A DNA stretch of 30,048 nucleotides from a virus. Shown in pieces: positions 15,601 to 21,754 of this stretch; positions within the stretch are counted from its first letter, which is position 1; every line of letters starts with the position of its first letter. A program made the translations under genes and the position numbers. The stretch lies in the IMG/VR virus record IMGVR_UViG_3300025312_000245, positions 1 through 30,048 of that record; one strand, written 5' to 3'. The notes beneath the pieces were generated by a model. That model was given only the letters and a program-made list of their open reading frames with translations. It was not told the origin of the DNA and made no database searches.

Positions 15601-17993
15601 TGCTTTATGGGACGGGGGTTTTGAATCAGGCCGAAAATCCGAAGTGGTCAGTGTTCCCTATGGCGCAACTTGTCCCCCCAAACTGGCAGCGCCGCATTGT
15701 CGATTGGCTGAGAGGGTCTACCTTTGGGACTGCGGTTGCCGACTGGATGTGGCCGGATGTGGCATGGAAGGACATGATTGTTGAGCGGGAGTTGTTCCGT
15801 GAACTTACCGAGCGGATTTCGGCCCCCGGACTGACCGACGAAGAGAAATATGAAATTGCCCAGGAATACTGCCGGGCGCTGGGGGGCCAAGCCTGCACCG
15901 CTGAAAATTCCTTGAAAAGTTGGGACATGCAGGCCCGAGAGAACAACAAGCTCTGGTTGGCAGCGAGGGACCGGGTAGAAAAGTCGGATTATTACCTCCG
16001 CACCGTAGGATTCTTTACCGGATTTTACGGGCGGGTATGGACGGACGCCGATGCCGAACTCATACAAATTCGCAACGAAATCAACCAAATGAAGGATGCC
16101 GTCGAGAACCAGCTCCTCGCTGCCATGTTCGGGATGGACGATGATGCCTCCAACCGCTATACCTACTACATCGAAAACCGCTACAACACCCCCGAGGGAT
16201 ACGTCAACAATCTCTATCAAGCAACACAGTGGGTAATTTCTCCGACAACGGGAGAGCAACTCTATGGCCCAGACCGCCGGGACCTGATTGCTCAACGCAT
16301 CATGGAAGACTCGATGACAACTGCCTACTACGACTCGGTGAGGCAGCTGGGGGAGCAATTGGATGGATGCCTTGGGAAACTGCCCATTGGAGCGGCGGGA
16401 GGGGCGAAAGGCGGCTGCTACGAGAGATATTTTGAGGGGCGCCTAGAACTCGAAGACACCGATATGTACAAAGCCGCCAACCGCCCCTGGGTGGAAGGAC
16501 TGAAGCCGAGCGAACTCGTCGTCGAACACTATCAGGAAATGTGGTGGTACATGGTGAAGGCGACCAAGCCGAAGTGGAGGGTCGAGGAGGGCGAAGAATA
16601 TGGTGACTGGCAGCAGCGGGTCGCCATCTGGCAAGCAGAGCTTCCGGCGATGGCACAGAGCATGGGGGCGGCTTTCGTGCGGGTTGCCGGCGCAAAGGGC
16701 TGGTTTACCCAGAAATTTACCGAAAAGAATTTGCAGGACATGATCGCCAATACAACGGCAGAGAACTATGCGGCCTGGCAACTGAGCAAGGACCGCCCCT
16801 TCGATGCTATCGACAACGCCTGGGACGACATCTACTACTCGCAGTATTGGGATGCCATCCGGGGCAAGACCGGGGCGGCAAGGGAACTGGCCGAGAGGGA
16901 ATTTTACAAGCAGTGGGAAAGCCCGCCGACCTTCGAGCAGCTCTGGGGCTGGATCGAGCAGAACTATCCGCCTGGGCAGTTTACCAAATCAGACATCTGG
17001 CGGGCCTACAATGGCAGGGATGTCGAGACAGTAGAATCCCGCATCGAGGAAACCAAGTCGGAGTGGGACAAGATGGAGGATGACATCTGGGCGGGGATGA
17101 ACCTGGCAGGGCCGCTGGGGTCGGAGACCTACGACGAACTTATCGACCTGTTTATCCGCTCGGGAGGGGAGCGGTCACAAATCGACTTCTGGTTCATGTC
17201 GGATGGAAACCTGGAAGCCTATGGGGACCCTGAAGATGCCCAAGCCTTCTACGAGAGTTTCATGCTGGCGGTCAATGAGATGCGCCGACTGAACAAAATC
17301 AAGGAACCGACTGATGCCGAGCTGCGAGAGCGGGCGGTTGCCGAGGAATTGAACAGCAAATACAAAGAGCAGATAACCCAGAAATTCGGAGAGAATATCT
17401 ATTGGCTGCTCGGGCTGGTGTATGGGGAGATGAATGCCTCCGAGCGGAACGAGTGGAAGAAGAGCAATACCGAGGATTGGGAGAAGCTGCAAGCCTACTT
17501 TGATTTCAAAGATACTTACTCCGCCGCCAACCCGCTCTGGGCCAGATATTACAACCCCGACTTCGAGGCCGGGGGGACGACCAAGCAGCAGGCCCAGAAG
17601 GTTTACACGAAGTCCAAAGTCAGGCGCAAGGGGCCAAGCCGGAGCGGGAAAGCCGCCCGCCGCTACCTTGGCTCGCTCGGGGGGACCCAACCCGTACACG
17701 TAGAAAGTAAGGCTTTCTTACCCCTTGGGCGCCGGGGCGGGGATATTACCGATTTGCTGACCAAGGGATTGGGGCGGGGTGGATACTCCGAACTACCCCG
17801 ATGGCCCGCAGACCTGAAGGCCGCCGTGGGGGATACGGCCCTAGAGGTCATCGACAATGCACACAAACAGGGGCAGCCCTACCCGATTTCCCTCAAGCAG
17901 CTGATTCTGAAGCTGCGGGGGAGACATCCTGAGTGGCGTGAGTATATTGACCGACTGTTACACGACGAACCTGGATTGACACAATCCATTTAG
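9699..17993 (+). CDS. Giant virion-associated protein with embedded ADP-ribosyltransferase-like domain
   Basis: 2764 residues; GTG 9699 with GGAAGGA at 9686-9692. Residues 1-80 are Pro/Gly/Ser rich. Hydrophobic stretches lie near residues 244-260, 347-380, 573-610 and 853-895, so parts may contact membranes. Residues about 1505-1625 look like an R-S-E ADP-ribosyltransferase: Leu-Tyr-Arg (R1541), Ser-Phe-Thr-Thr-Ser (1554-1558) followed by Val-Ala-Glu-Lys-Phe, and Glu-Gln-Glu (E1604, E1606) as the ExE motif. Near 1845 an aromatic Phe-Phe-Pro-Phe-Trp-Lys-Phe-Tyr motif starts a Trp/Tyr/Pro-rich region. The C terminus (2640 on) is basic and Gly-rich. Giant proteins between portal and capsid genes are often internal or ejected virion proteins or 'polyvalent' proteins. 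Function beyond the ART-like domain is inferred from position. No RNA polymerase motif was found. Confidence 0.85.
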   Translation: MPVPVSPYTGRQPVAGGDRDEKPTTPPPEESVFSGFYEALYGPGSTSPPTAPPGETASPSEYKERIAAALEQSRKSKVESQSTVPDFKIGGRVYLDKETGQLTQEKTKYPAYWDAREKKVTIEPTPIPFLWGMIGSMQTIQEAYKKMFPEATKEGSTVSLWQGLSGPFTPNLEAKQAAYEFVRSGIPGLAPPMAGPPKPGEEAWYEEGEAYPEQYRTPIMGILTPEWATPIVDFWQETIVPAAKSVATAIGWLAVPGIMSLGKANEELEKRGVNFAGALTMAWEATGIPGAITGDVYYIPKEGGETTFEGLEAATPFGGLEEAPKTFWEKAIWGLRWGAEIFIEAEGLSLTTAPIVRLAFATGGVLLNATQWAAGKFFLNSIAFGVEKLGGEEAADKMRAVTDKQKADLDFWWMISGEATKAIIEGEDYEDAWISKMAPEKAAIVEAQNALIPPSPGKLDQLIIDFKAAQKRAEGQAAALRQSARILYTAAENAEQFNRALDLTRQAIELDRLYGWDWLNPYNAWTWQLEGEDQQEKFLRAVAWAELQRGRPLTRYEIVQIRDRFVSAGTELAGEMVFDLLNFVPAKVFDFLLVTPAKALGIVAKEVGLKTPIVGSIMRSVMKSATRSVGYKIERAAIILFNDVAGGAKNSDDLIDRLGRMGDLVDDFNAGKIAEAEMTDGLREITPRLNRTAPVLVKTGKMPALSKIPRVDSFGDWIRTTLASATDGLVKAYMDDIYENAYRARGLRGMGNTAKVFADAMAEAAAKAGKKAKLEDIVALLDPEIKKQARKIASSQVSDPKLLARGFGQSFREAYWEANRAWTGSKLLKGQILGELGAKVPWTRGAINATTYLTDLIFRAWVSAVLTTRPGWVMFNYIDSAARFVIMGGSLLDDLATTTAGLIDNGFGIDPNFLGIRLGLGDEKWSEIAEQIARGEGPKVYNWLTAPVAGTIQRIGKLFGQDWLPGVAYTKWTQVTTALNDSIEFSLRIRLFAKKAYEITNTLDPIALDRMLAQVPEKLQPLYKQMWIESGNNPDKFMALVDSWAGGVGQKPGWALTIPEELLDTPIGHTAQDQQQILGAINKEMRELVSAKAARKESLTLEDIDNLFDDILDSFRKRYEEIANSRGRLGELSNDFTGKVNMDEPFPESVIPPPPRTDADIARQLDELPRGGIPENIEGAVDEYINQGIMDGRTPEQRANVELRSQASKTLDDFAFGLTPKVPEGWEFPRALAVQQYLGDYSKNIDENYRFVQDLVYRYVNPEQYKSGSQEWRLAWDNYFDFVDSIKTKEISIFNSLLDAARTGDFESLPKPMTVKEYLAEMGITYEQAQTKVGWKITIEAPWGKVTKTSWKARGWLLEPYKNVGITLIDDLENAVLVRRVEDIQKYAEEIAAGMSPEAAYFGGKLPTSEALTKKFGDYEPLSWEVELNKQWDDLSINKPELRFIFKGDDDLLPNILRRISEKGYATFDEVATLFDNLDDPMAVALWSWIDFDDSWKGYLPALAERYSKEAKTIQQQTWWVLMNKYGDSVTGYPKTIELYRAVAEGRPLRDWDSFTTSKRVAEKFMGKAANQLNNPKLVRVEVPIENIFVSYDSHAAFHRFVDEQEFIIKNLDNVKILEGGEEILTLTSQQKLDNLSTMAKQDMDAFWKAWAKNNELDFLYGEPAGSYENFASYLRKEIPRATKKFGKDSEMVRFLEWRLAQAEQTMAATASFLYPEAMGMVPPPVPVWEMPESAATRLLAQEYLGTHFRKIEQGLDIFRNATKQALESGAFYDATKYTADEIADLRRLVRDGAVWKQEIIDVARNGGVSQLMPTMSFEGAAPFTNRTMIDYTDFSAFDEGMRNFFPFWKFYKNSIPFWIETMALHPEIAAFYTKYLRYTDRIAWSEGAINSRGETLPSLKGKIRIPGTDIWVNLSAPFSLRFVFPRLYQPYEDQDEEQMGPLGKTVKWLYDFGSERGLSIAPWTAALLYGTGVLNQAENPKWSVFPMAQLVPPNWQRRIVDWLRGSTFGTAVADWMWPDVAWKDMIVERELFRELTERISAPGLTDEEKYEIAQEYCRALGGQACTAENSLKSWDMQARENNKLWLAARDRVEKSDYYLRTVGFFTGFYGRVWTDADAELIQIRNEINQMKDAVENQLLAAMFGMDDDASNRYTYYIENRYNTPEGYVNNLYQATQWVISPTTGEQLYGPDRRDLIAQRIMEDSMTTAYYDSVRQLGEQLDGCLGKLPIGAAGGAKGGCYERYFEGRLELEDTDMYKAANRPWVEGLKPSELVVEHYQEMWWYMVKATKPKWRVEEGEEYGDWQQRVAIWQAELPAMAQSMGAAFVRVAGAKGWFTQKFTEKNLQDMIANTTAENYAAWQLSKDRPFDAIDNAWDDIYYSQYWDAIRGKTGAARELAEREFYKQWESPPTFEQLWGWIEQNYPPGQFTKSDIWRAYNGRDVETVESRIEETKSEWDKMEDDIWAGMNLAGPLGSETYDELIDLFIRSGGERSQIDFWFMSDGNLEAYGDPEDAQAFYESFMLAVNEMRRLNKIKEPTDAELRERAVAEELNSKYKEQITQKFGENIYWLLGLVYGEMNASERNEWKKSNTEDWEKLQAYFDFKDTYSAANPLWARYYNPDFEAGGTTKQQAQKVYTKSKVRRKGPSRSGKAARRYLGSLGGTQPVHVESKAFLPLGRRGGDITDLLTKGLGRGGYSELPRWPADLKAAVGDTALEVIDNAHKQGQPYPISLKQLILKLRGRHPEWREYIDRLLHDEPGLTQSI

Positions 17994-18004
17994 TATGATA
18001 GAGT
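17976..18004 (+). promoter_or_regulatory. Possible sigma70-like promoter for the capsid operon
   Basis: A perfect -35 box TTGACA at 17976-17981, inside the last codons of the giant gene, is followed after 17 bases by TAGAGT (17999-18004), a 4-of-6 match to the -10 box. A better -10 sequence, TATGAT (17994-17999), lies too close (12 bases). The position, just before the scaffold and major capsid genes that need high expression, favours a promoter, but the -10 is weak. Confidence 0.35.
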
Positions 18005-18015
18005 AACGGAACAAC

Positions 18016-18046
18016 GGACAGGCGGCGGATCCCCGCCGGACTGTTC
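18016..18046 (+). promoter_or_regulatory. Structured leader hairpin before scaffold gene
   Basis: In the 70-base gap between the giant gene and the scaffold gene, GGACAG (18016-18021) pairs with CTGTTC (18041-18046) and the inner CGGCGG (18023-18028) pairs with CCGCCG (18033-18038) around the loop ATCC, with a small internal loop between the two stems. No T-run follows, so it is not an ordinary terminator. It ends 6 bases before the AAGGAG ribosome binding site (18053-18058), so it may stabilise the mRNA 5' end or tune translation. Confidence 0.45.
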
Positions 18047-18063
18047 TCATATAAGGAGCGGAA

Positions 18064-18807
18064 ATGACAAAGCTACCAGTTTCCACCGAGCCGGGGCCCG
18101 GGGTTTTACCAGAGACGCCCGCCGCCGGCGGAGTTCCACAAGGGACGCCCGCAACCGAGCCAAAAGGAGATGGGGGAGTAACGAAGGTTCAAACTCCAGA
18201 AGAACTTCAGGCGCAGCTCAAGCAAGCTCAAGAAGTTGCCGAGAAGTATCGAAAGGACATGGACCGGATGCGCTCCTCGCTACAACAGGGAGAGCATGTG
18301 CGGGCTCAGGCTTATGAGCAGCGCATTGCCGATATGGATGCCCAACTCAAAGCGGCCCTGACCGCCGACATGGATGAAGTCGAGCGTATCAAGTTTGAGA
18401 ATGAAGAACTCAGGCGGAACTACGCAAACCTCCAAAACCAAACGGCGCAGGACCGCGCCAGGCAAGCCGAGTACACAGCGAAGCTGGCCTGGGCGCAGGA
18501 GTTTCAGAAGGTAGGAGTTGATGTCAGCCAATTGGACATCAATGCCCCCTTCAACCAATTTTTTGGGGCGGGATGGTCCGCTCTTATAGAAAAGGTTGGA
18601 ACTCCTGCGGCAGAGGCAATGCTGAAGAAACCGGCGGCAACCCCTCCCCCTGTGGTGTCTGGAATTTCGGGGCAGCCCTCGACTGGACCATCGTGGAAAG
18701 AACTCAGAGAAATGACCGGCAAAGATTCTGAGGAGGAAATCTACAAGATGGTCGAGAAGGGGTATCTTGACCCCAAACTTATCCCCGGCCAGCCCTTTGA
18801 CGAATAG
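18064..18807 (+). CDS. Capsid scaffolding protein
   Basis: 247 residues; ATG 18064 after AAGGAG at 18053-18058. Scaffolding proteins guide coat-protein assembly and then leave the procapsid. The evidence is its place immediately before the major capsid gene together with a typical composition: a Pro/Gly/Thr-rich N terminus (1-42), a long charged coiled coil rich in Gln, Glu, Lys and Ala (about 43-145), and a C-terminal part with a Pro-rich linker and a final acidic/basic helical segment (Trp-Lys-Glu-Leu-Arg-Glu-Met-Thr-Gly-Lys) of the kind that contacts coat protein. No protease domain is fused to it. Confidence 0.82.
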   Translation: MTKLPVSTEPGPGVLPETPAAGGVPQGTPATEPKGDGGVTKVQTPEELQAQLKQAQEVAEKYRKDMDRMRSSLQQGEHVRAQAYEQRIADMDAQLKAALTADMDEVERIKFENEELRRNYANLQNQTAQDRARQAEYTAKLAWAQEFQKVGVDVSQLDINAPFNQFFGAGWSALIEKVGTPAAEAMLKKPAATPPPVVSGISGQPSTGPSWKELREMTGKDSEEEIYKMVEKGYLDPKLIPGQPFDE

Positions 18808-18846
18808 TTAGAGGAGGACGGGGGAGACAAATAGGGAGGCTATCAA

Positions 18847-19875
18847 ATGCCTACTTCTCCTAATCTTACTCAGACCGCTCTGAGTGACTCCATCAAAACC
18901 CGTTACGAGCGGCGTTTGCTGGTGAGGGCGATTCCCCGCCTGATCCACAGCCGCTTCGGCGAGAAGGCTTCCATCTCCCAGTTCGGTTCTTTGGAATGGC
19001 GGCGCTACAGTGGCCTAGCTGCAATTTCGTCTGCGCTGACGGAGGGCCAAACCCCTACCGAACAGTCGGCCCCCACGCTGACCCTCGTAACTGCTACTCC
19101 GCTCTTCTATGGGGCCTGGATTGGCATGTCGGATGAGCTGGAAATGACGACCATGGACCCCTTGGTGCTAGAAGTTTCCGGCATCCTGGGTGAACAGGCC
19201 GGCCTTTCCGTCGATACTCTGGTCCGCAACACTCTAACCGACGGGGCGACCAAGCTGTACTCCGGCGTTGGCAACTCCGCCCGCACGACCCTGGACGCTT
19301 CTCAGGACAACATCGCTTTCGATGACATCCTGGTTGTTCTGGGCACCCTGTGGGCAGGCAACGCCCGGGAGTTCGCAGACGGACGCTACAAGTTGCTTCT
19401 GCACCCTCACACCTACGTTACCCTCATGTCCGACCCAACCTTCGTCAGCCTCTTCGAGAAAGCTGACCCGGCGGGAGACTCGAATCCGCTGCGCTCGGGC
19501 TTCATGGGCACCCTGCTCATGTGCGACATCTATATGTCGTCCAACGCCCGGGAGTATGCCGATGGAGGCGTCGGTGCGACCGACGTTTACTCGGCAGTCT
19601 TCATCGGACGGGAAGCCTACGGCGTGACGGGCATCGGCAACACAACCCCGCAGGAAGTCGATATGGCAGGCCCGGAAGGGCGGACCATGACCGGCACTCC
19701 TGGTACGGCTGTGTCCCCGGTGGACATCATCGTAAAGCAGCTCGGTTCCGCCGGCGCTGCTGACCCCCTGAACCAACGTTCGACTATCGGCTGGAAAGCC
19801 TCGGTCGATACCGACGTTCTCAACAGTGCCTTTGTCGTTGATCTGGAGCATACAAACTCCTTCAGTGACAGCTAG
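18847..19875 (+). CDS. Major capsid protein, N4-gp56 family type
   Basis: 342 residues; ATG 18847 with GGGAGG at 18834-18839. It is the shell-forming coat protein with an HK97-type fold. The recognisable pattern is an early Arg-X-Leu-Leu-Val-Arg-Ala helix and Arg-Phe-Gly-Glu-Lys, then Phe-Gly-Ser-Leu-Glu-Trp-Arg-Arg-Tyr, Leu-Thr-Glu-Gly-Gln-Thr-Pro, and Pro-Leu-Phe-Tyr-Gly-Ala-Trp-Ile-Gly-Met-Ser-Asp-Glu, which is like the N4-gp56 family core. Later come Leu-Leu-Leu-His-Pro-His-Thr-Tyr and a Gly-Trp-Lys-Ala strand at the end. Codons are more C-rich than in the upstream genes, as expected for a highly expressed gene. The decoration gene follows after 9 bases. Confidence 0.9.
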   Translation: MPTSPNLTQTALSDSIKTRYERRLLVRAIPRLIHSRFGEKASISQFGSLEWRRYSGLAAISSALTEGQTPTEQSAPTLTLVTATPLFYGAWIGMSDELEMTTMDPLVLEVSGILGEQAGLSVDTLVRNTLTDGATKLYSGVGNSARTTLDASQDNIAFDDILVVLGTLWAGNAREFADGRYKLLLHPHTYVTLMSDPTFVSLFEKADPAGDSNPLRSGFMGTLLMCDIYMSSNAREYADGGVGATDVYSAVFIGREAYGVTGIGNTTPQEVDMAGPEGRTMTGTPGTAVSPVDIIVKQLGSAGAADPLNQRSTIGWKASVDTDVLNSAFVVDLEHTNSFSDS

Positions 19876-19884
19876 GAGGAAGCC

Positions 19885-20346
19885 ATGCCTCTTACTAATC
19901 CTGTAGAGCTAAAGTTTCCTCCCAAGCACCAGGGACACGACTCGGACGCCCTCCTGAGCCATGACCTCATCGTGAAGGCCGCAAGGATTACCCATGACAG
20001 TTTCACTGGGAATGGTACGATCCAGCTTTTCAACGTCCCCCAGAACACGCTGATCCTGGAACTCATCCTGGACATCGTGGGGGCGTGGGGAGGCTCCCAG
20101 ACCTTTACGTTGGGTGATGGCAGCGATACTGATCGCTTCATGGACAACACAATTGCTGGTCCGAACACGGTCGGCTTCAAATCCTCGAAACAGGATGACA
20201 GCCAGCCGGGGGCGGGCGGGCATGTGTACACCGCAGACGACACCATCGACATCGTAGGGACAGGAACCCCGACGGCGGGAACCGCAGACATCTACCTGCG
20301 CTACGTCCCGTTCGCCGACGACCGCAGGCTGTTGCCTGGACAGTAA
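19885..20346 (+). CDS. Probable capsid decoration (cement) protein
   Basis: 153 residues; ATG 19885 with AGGAGG at 19874-19879, nine bases after the capsid gene. The protein is nearly all beta: Thr-Gly-Asn-Gly-Thr-Ile-Gln-Leu-Phe-Asn-Val-Pro, Thr-Leu-Ile-Leu-Glu-Leu-Ile-Leu-Asp-Ile-Val, then Thr-Phe-Thr-Leu-Gly-Asp-Gly, a Gly-rich loop, and a final Ala-Asp-Ile-Tyr-Leu-Arg-Tyr-Val strand. Size, beta-sandwich look and place directly after the major capsid gene suit a head-stabilising or decoration protein. This is an inference; no named family is recognised. Confidence 0.7.
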   Translation: MPLTNPVELKFPPKHQGHDSDALLSHDLIVKAARITHDSFTGNGTIQLFNVPQNTLILELILDIVGAWGGSQTFTLGDGSDTDRFMDNTIAGPNTVGFKSSKQDDSQPGAGGHVYTADDTIDIVGTGTPTAGTADIYLRYVPFADDRRLLPGQ

Positions 20347-20354
20347 ACTACCTC

Positions 20355-20384
20355 AGAGGGAGGGCAAGGGGAGGCCCTCCCTCT
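20355..20384 (+). terminator. Perfect 11-bp hairpin after the capsid genes
   Basis: AGAGGGAGGGC (20355-20365) is fully complementary to GCCCTCCCTCT (20374-20384) around the loop AAGGGGAG. It fills most of the 50-base gap after the decoration gene. Only TCT follows, not a clear T-run, so it may be a weak or partial terminator or a 3'-end block that protects the abundant capsid mRNA and lowers transcription of the tail genes downstream. Confidence 0.6.
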
Positions 20385-20396
20385 TCTGGAGAAAAC

Positions 20397-21176
20397 ATGT
20401 CTGAACGGGATCTGGTTCGTGAGCAAGAAGTTTTGAGTTCCCAGGTTCGGCTGGACGGGAAGGGGGAAGACCCCGCCGTGGCCGCCTTGCTGTCCCCCGA
20501 GTTCGAGACCATGAGCAATACCGAGGCGTTGAATGTTGCCCTGGCGCTCCAACAGCTCGTGCGGGGGGTCAACTCCCTTTTAGACAACGATAAGATCATG
20601 GGGGAAGAAATCTCCAAACTGAAAGCCCGCATGGATGCTCAGGACCGGGACGCAAGGCTCTGGGAAGAAGACCGCAAGAAATTCCTGGAGATGGCAAACG
20701 AGAAAATGGAACGAACCCGGGCGGCCAATCCGGTAGAAGATAAAGAGAAGCTGCGGGTCCTTACCGCCAACAAAGTTGGACAGGCCGCCAAGCTCGCCGC
20801 CGCCAATCAAGCCATGGTCGCAGAGAAGATCAAGAACGAACCCAAAGTTACTTTGATGTGGCCGGGCAAATCCGAACAGGTGCGGGGGCAGGGAGGCACA
20901 ACTCAGTTTGTGCAGCGGCCCATCGTAGTGCGTATTGGTAACTTGGAATATGGGGGCAGATTCCGCCCCGGCGAGATGGTCAGCGTCCCCCAAAGCATCG
21001 CTACTCGAATCGAACAGCATCTTCGTAACGAGGCAGAGCAGGCCGAACGCAACGCCCTGATGGATGCCAGCCCCGGCAAAGCCAAGGAAGACACCATCAT
21101 CGCCGCCAAATGGCATGAAATCAACAGCCGCTACGGATCCAATTCTCAGGAGGTCTTTCCAATTGCCTCCCGCTAA
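20397..21176 (+). CDS. Coiled-coil virion-module protein, unknown
   Basis: 259 residues; ATG 20397 with TGGAG at 20387-20391, just after the hairpin. An acidic N terminus is followed by a long charged helical stretch (about residues 48-112, Glu/Lys/Arg/Met rich), an Ala-rich helix, and then a compact domain from about 150 with Pro-Ile-Val-Val-Arg-Ile-Gly-Asn-Leu-Glu-Tyr-Gly-Gly-Arg-Phe, Arg-Pro-Gly-Glu-Met-Val-Ser-Val-Pro and a closing amphipathic helix. The strand-Arg-Pro-Gly-strand-Val-Pro pattern is common in small phage head or joining proteins. No specific family is recognised; a structural role is inferred from position. Confidence 0.7.
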   Translation: MSERDLVREQEVLSSQVRLDGKGEDPAVAALLSPEFETMSNTEALNVALALQQLVRGVNSLLDNDKIMGEEISKLKARMDAQDRDARLWEEDRKKFLEMANEKMERTRAANPVEDKEKLRVLTANKVGQAAKLAAANQAMVAEKIKNEPKVTLMWPGKSEQVRGQGGTTQFVQRPIVVRIGNLEYGGRFRPGEMVSVPQSIATRIEQHLRNEAEQAERNALMDASPGKAKEDTIIAAKWHEINSRYGSNSQEVFPIASR

Positions 21177-21185
21177 GGATAGATT

Positions 21186-21746
21186 ATGACCAGCACAATT
21201 CAACGAAAACACCTTCGCAGGCTCCGGGCCGCCCCACTGGATTATGGGGAATCCTTTCATGCTATTCTGGATCTCTCCGGCATTGCTGCGGATACACCCT
21301 ATCTTATCCCCCTCAACGACTCCAACATGCCGCACGTGGCGGCGCTGAATACTGCCTTTCTTCTGAAATCCCTGAACATCCAGGCGGAGGTCGAGAGTTC
21401 GGGGGTTTACGACATTCTCTTTGGCGTCATTACCGAGAACGACCCGACTGACGGCTCGGTAGACTGGTTTGCCCGCTTCCAGATGGAAACCAGCGGAGGG
21501 AACGTACTCTCCTTCGAGAGAACCTGGCCGGACGGATTCAACCTTGAAATTTCTGGGGGATCGCCGGTGTGGTTTCGGACCAACTCCAGAGACCAGGCCA
21601 ACACCGATTACCAAGACGACGCCTACATAACAACCCCCTTCGGCTCGGCCCTGCCCGACGTGGGGGACGTTATCATGCGGGTTGAGGAAGTCAGCGGCTC
21701 CGGCACGATAGACCTGTTCGCAGAACTCGAATACGATACCCTGTAG
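21186..21746 (+). CDS. Beta-rich virion protein, unknown
   Basis: 186 residues; ATG 21186 with AAGGATA just upstream. The sequence is basic for the first 17 residues (Gln-Arg-Lys-His-Leu-Arg-Arg-Leu-Arg), then a string of predicted beta strands (Ser-Phe-His-Ala-Ile-Leu-Asp-Leu; Phe-Leu-Leu-Lys-Ser-Leu-Asn-Ile-Gln-Ala-Glu-Val; Tyr-Asp-Ile-Leu-Phe-Gly-Val-Ile) and ends with Thr-Ile-Asp-Leu-Phe-Ala-Glu-Leu-Glu-Tyr. This is a jelly-roll-like profile, similar in style to the decoration protein at 19885. It might be a second surface or collar protein. No family is recognised. Confidence 0.68.
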   Translation: MTSTIQRKHLRRLRAAPLDYGESFHAILDLSGIAADTPYLIPLNDSNMPHVAALNTAFLLKSLNIQAEVESSGVYDILFGVITENDPTDGSVDWFARFQMETSGGNVLSFERTWPDGFNLEISGGSPVWFRTNSRDQANTDYQDDAYITTPFGSALPDVGDVIMRVEEVSGSGTIDLFAELEYDTL

Positions 21747-21754
21747 GAGGGCTC

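Noticed and set aside
9699-17993. Giant protein as an N4-type virion RNA polymerase, suggested by its size and the N4-gp56-like capsid
   Set aside because: I could not find the single-subunit polymerase motifs: no T/DxxGR motif A, no convincing Lys...Tyr-Gly motif B and no His-Asp-Asp/Ser motif C.
17994-17999. TATGAT as the -10 box paired with TTGACA at 17976
   Set aside because: The spacing is only 12 bases, too short for sigma70; kept only as a note in the promoter entry.
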